48,008 nucleotides of DNA from positions 1-48,008 of the IMG/VR virus record IMGVR_UViG_3300047388_000140; one strand, 5' to 3'. The translations under genes were made by a program, and so were the position numbers. The DNA is from a virus. Below are positions 47,934 to 48,008 of the stretch, piece by piece (position 1 is the stretch's first letter; each line of letters opens with the position of its first letter). The notes under the pieces are model-generated. The model saw only the letters and a program-made list of their open reading frames with translations, was not told the DNA's origin and did no database searches.

Positions 47934-48008
47934 AAAAATCGAGATTTAGTACTATCAGGCGGCGGGGTTTAAAGAATCCCGCCGTTTTGTTTTTGGGTGA
48001 ATAATTTT
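47928..48008. repeat. Terminal direct repeat, right copy
   Basis: Exact copy of bases 1-81. It contains the stop of the 47532 gene and the intrinsic terminator (here 47960-47994). See the left copy. Confidence 0.97.
47960..47994 (+). terminator. Intrinsic terminator (right copy)
   Basis: Same hairpin and T tract as at 33-67, here directly after the stop at 47933. It closes the transcript of portal, gpF and the 47532 gene. Confidence 0.85.

Overview
This window looks like a complete genome of a tailed, double-stranded DNA phage (Caudoviricetes, long-tailed siphovirus type). Its first 81 bases are repeated exactly as its last 81 bases, so the contig closes into a circle of 47,927 bp. No integrase, repressor, excision gene, tRNA or CRISPR array was recognised. 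The host is inferred to be a soil-type Acidobacteriota bacterium (Solibacter/Bryobacter-like). The reason is the style of several secreted proteins, above all the tandem-domain protein at 22539-24080 and the collagen-like protein at 94-1218. This is family recall, not a database hit.

Layout. (1) 94-3548: two Sec-signal proteins, one collagen-like and one large adhesin/fibre-like. (2) 3672-4936, minus strand: a small inverted block holding an HK97 gp10-type neck protein, a baseplate-like protein and a zinc protein. (3) 5015-20998, plus strand: head protease/scaffold, decoration protein, major capsid, head-tail connectors, tail tube, tail chaperones with a likely -1 frameshift, tape measure, hub, and a run of tail-tip/fibre proteins. 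(4) 20995-24080, minus: more secreted proteins. (5) 24241-27818: membrane proteins, a glycosyltransferase-sulfotransferase fusion and another secreted protein. (6) 27864-35681, plus: the early/replication operon, from a strong promoter with an operator. It has a ribbon-helix-helix protein, ERF annealing protein, YqaJ exonuclease, VRR-NUC nuclease, a replication organiser and a zinc/HTH regulator. (7) 35800-37423: terminase small and large subunits. (8) 37536-43657: small zinc proteins, then a sugar-modification cassette of four glycosyltransferases, two FkbM methyltransferases and an HNH-type endonuclease. (9) 43693-47933: portal, gpF-like minor head protein and a small structural protein, running through the circle junction into region 1.

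The main discovery is in gpF (45805-47484). The conserved HPNCxC motif is interrupted by a 271-residue intein (46633-47445). The sense strand of the intein shows the splicing blocks but no recognisable homing endonuclease. The opposite strand of the same DNA encodes a 242-residue helix-turn-helix plus Vsr-like endonuclease (46657-47385). That gene has its own TTGAGC-N16-TATAAT promoter, lying across the intein/C-extein junction, and its own ribosome binding site. The two reading frames are codon-for-codon reverse complements. This is an intein whose homing nuclease appears to be encoded antisense to it, an arrangement I do not know from the literature.

The sugar enzymes (five glycosyltransferase domains, two methyltransferases, one sulfotransferase) suggest that the phage decorates its own virion or secreted fibres, or remodels a host glycan, with methylated and sulfated sugars. 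Several genes appear to be transcribed without a 5' leader: the -10 hexamer lies 6-7 nt before the ATG at 27864, 43693, 24080 and probably 21387.
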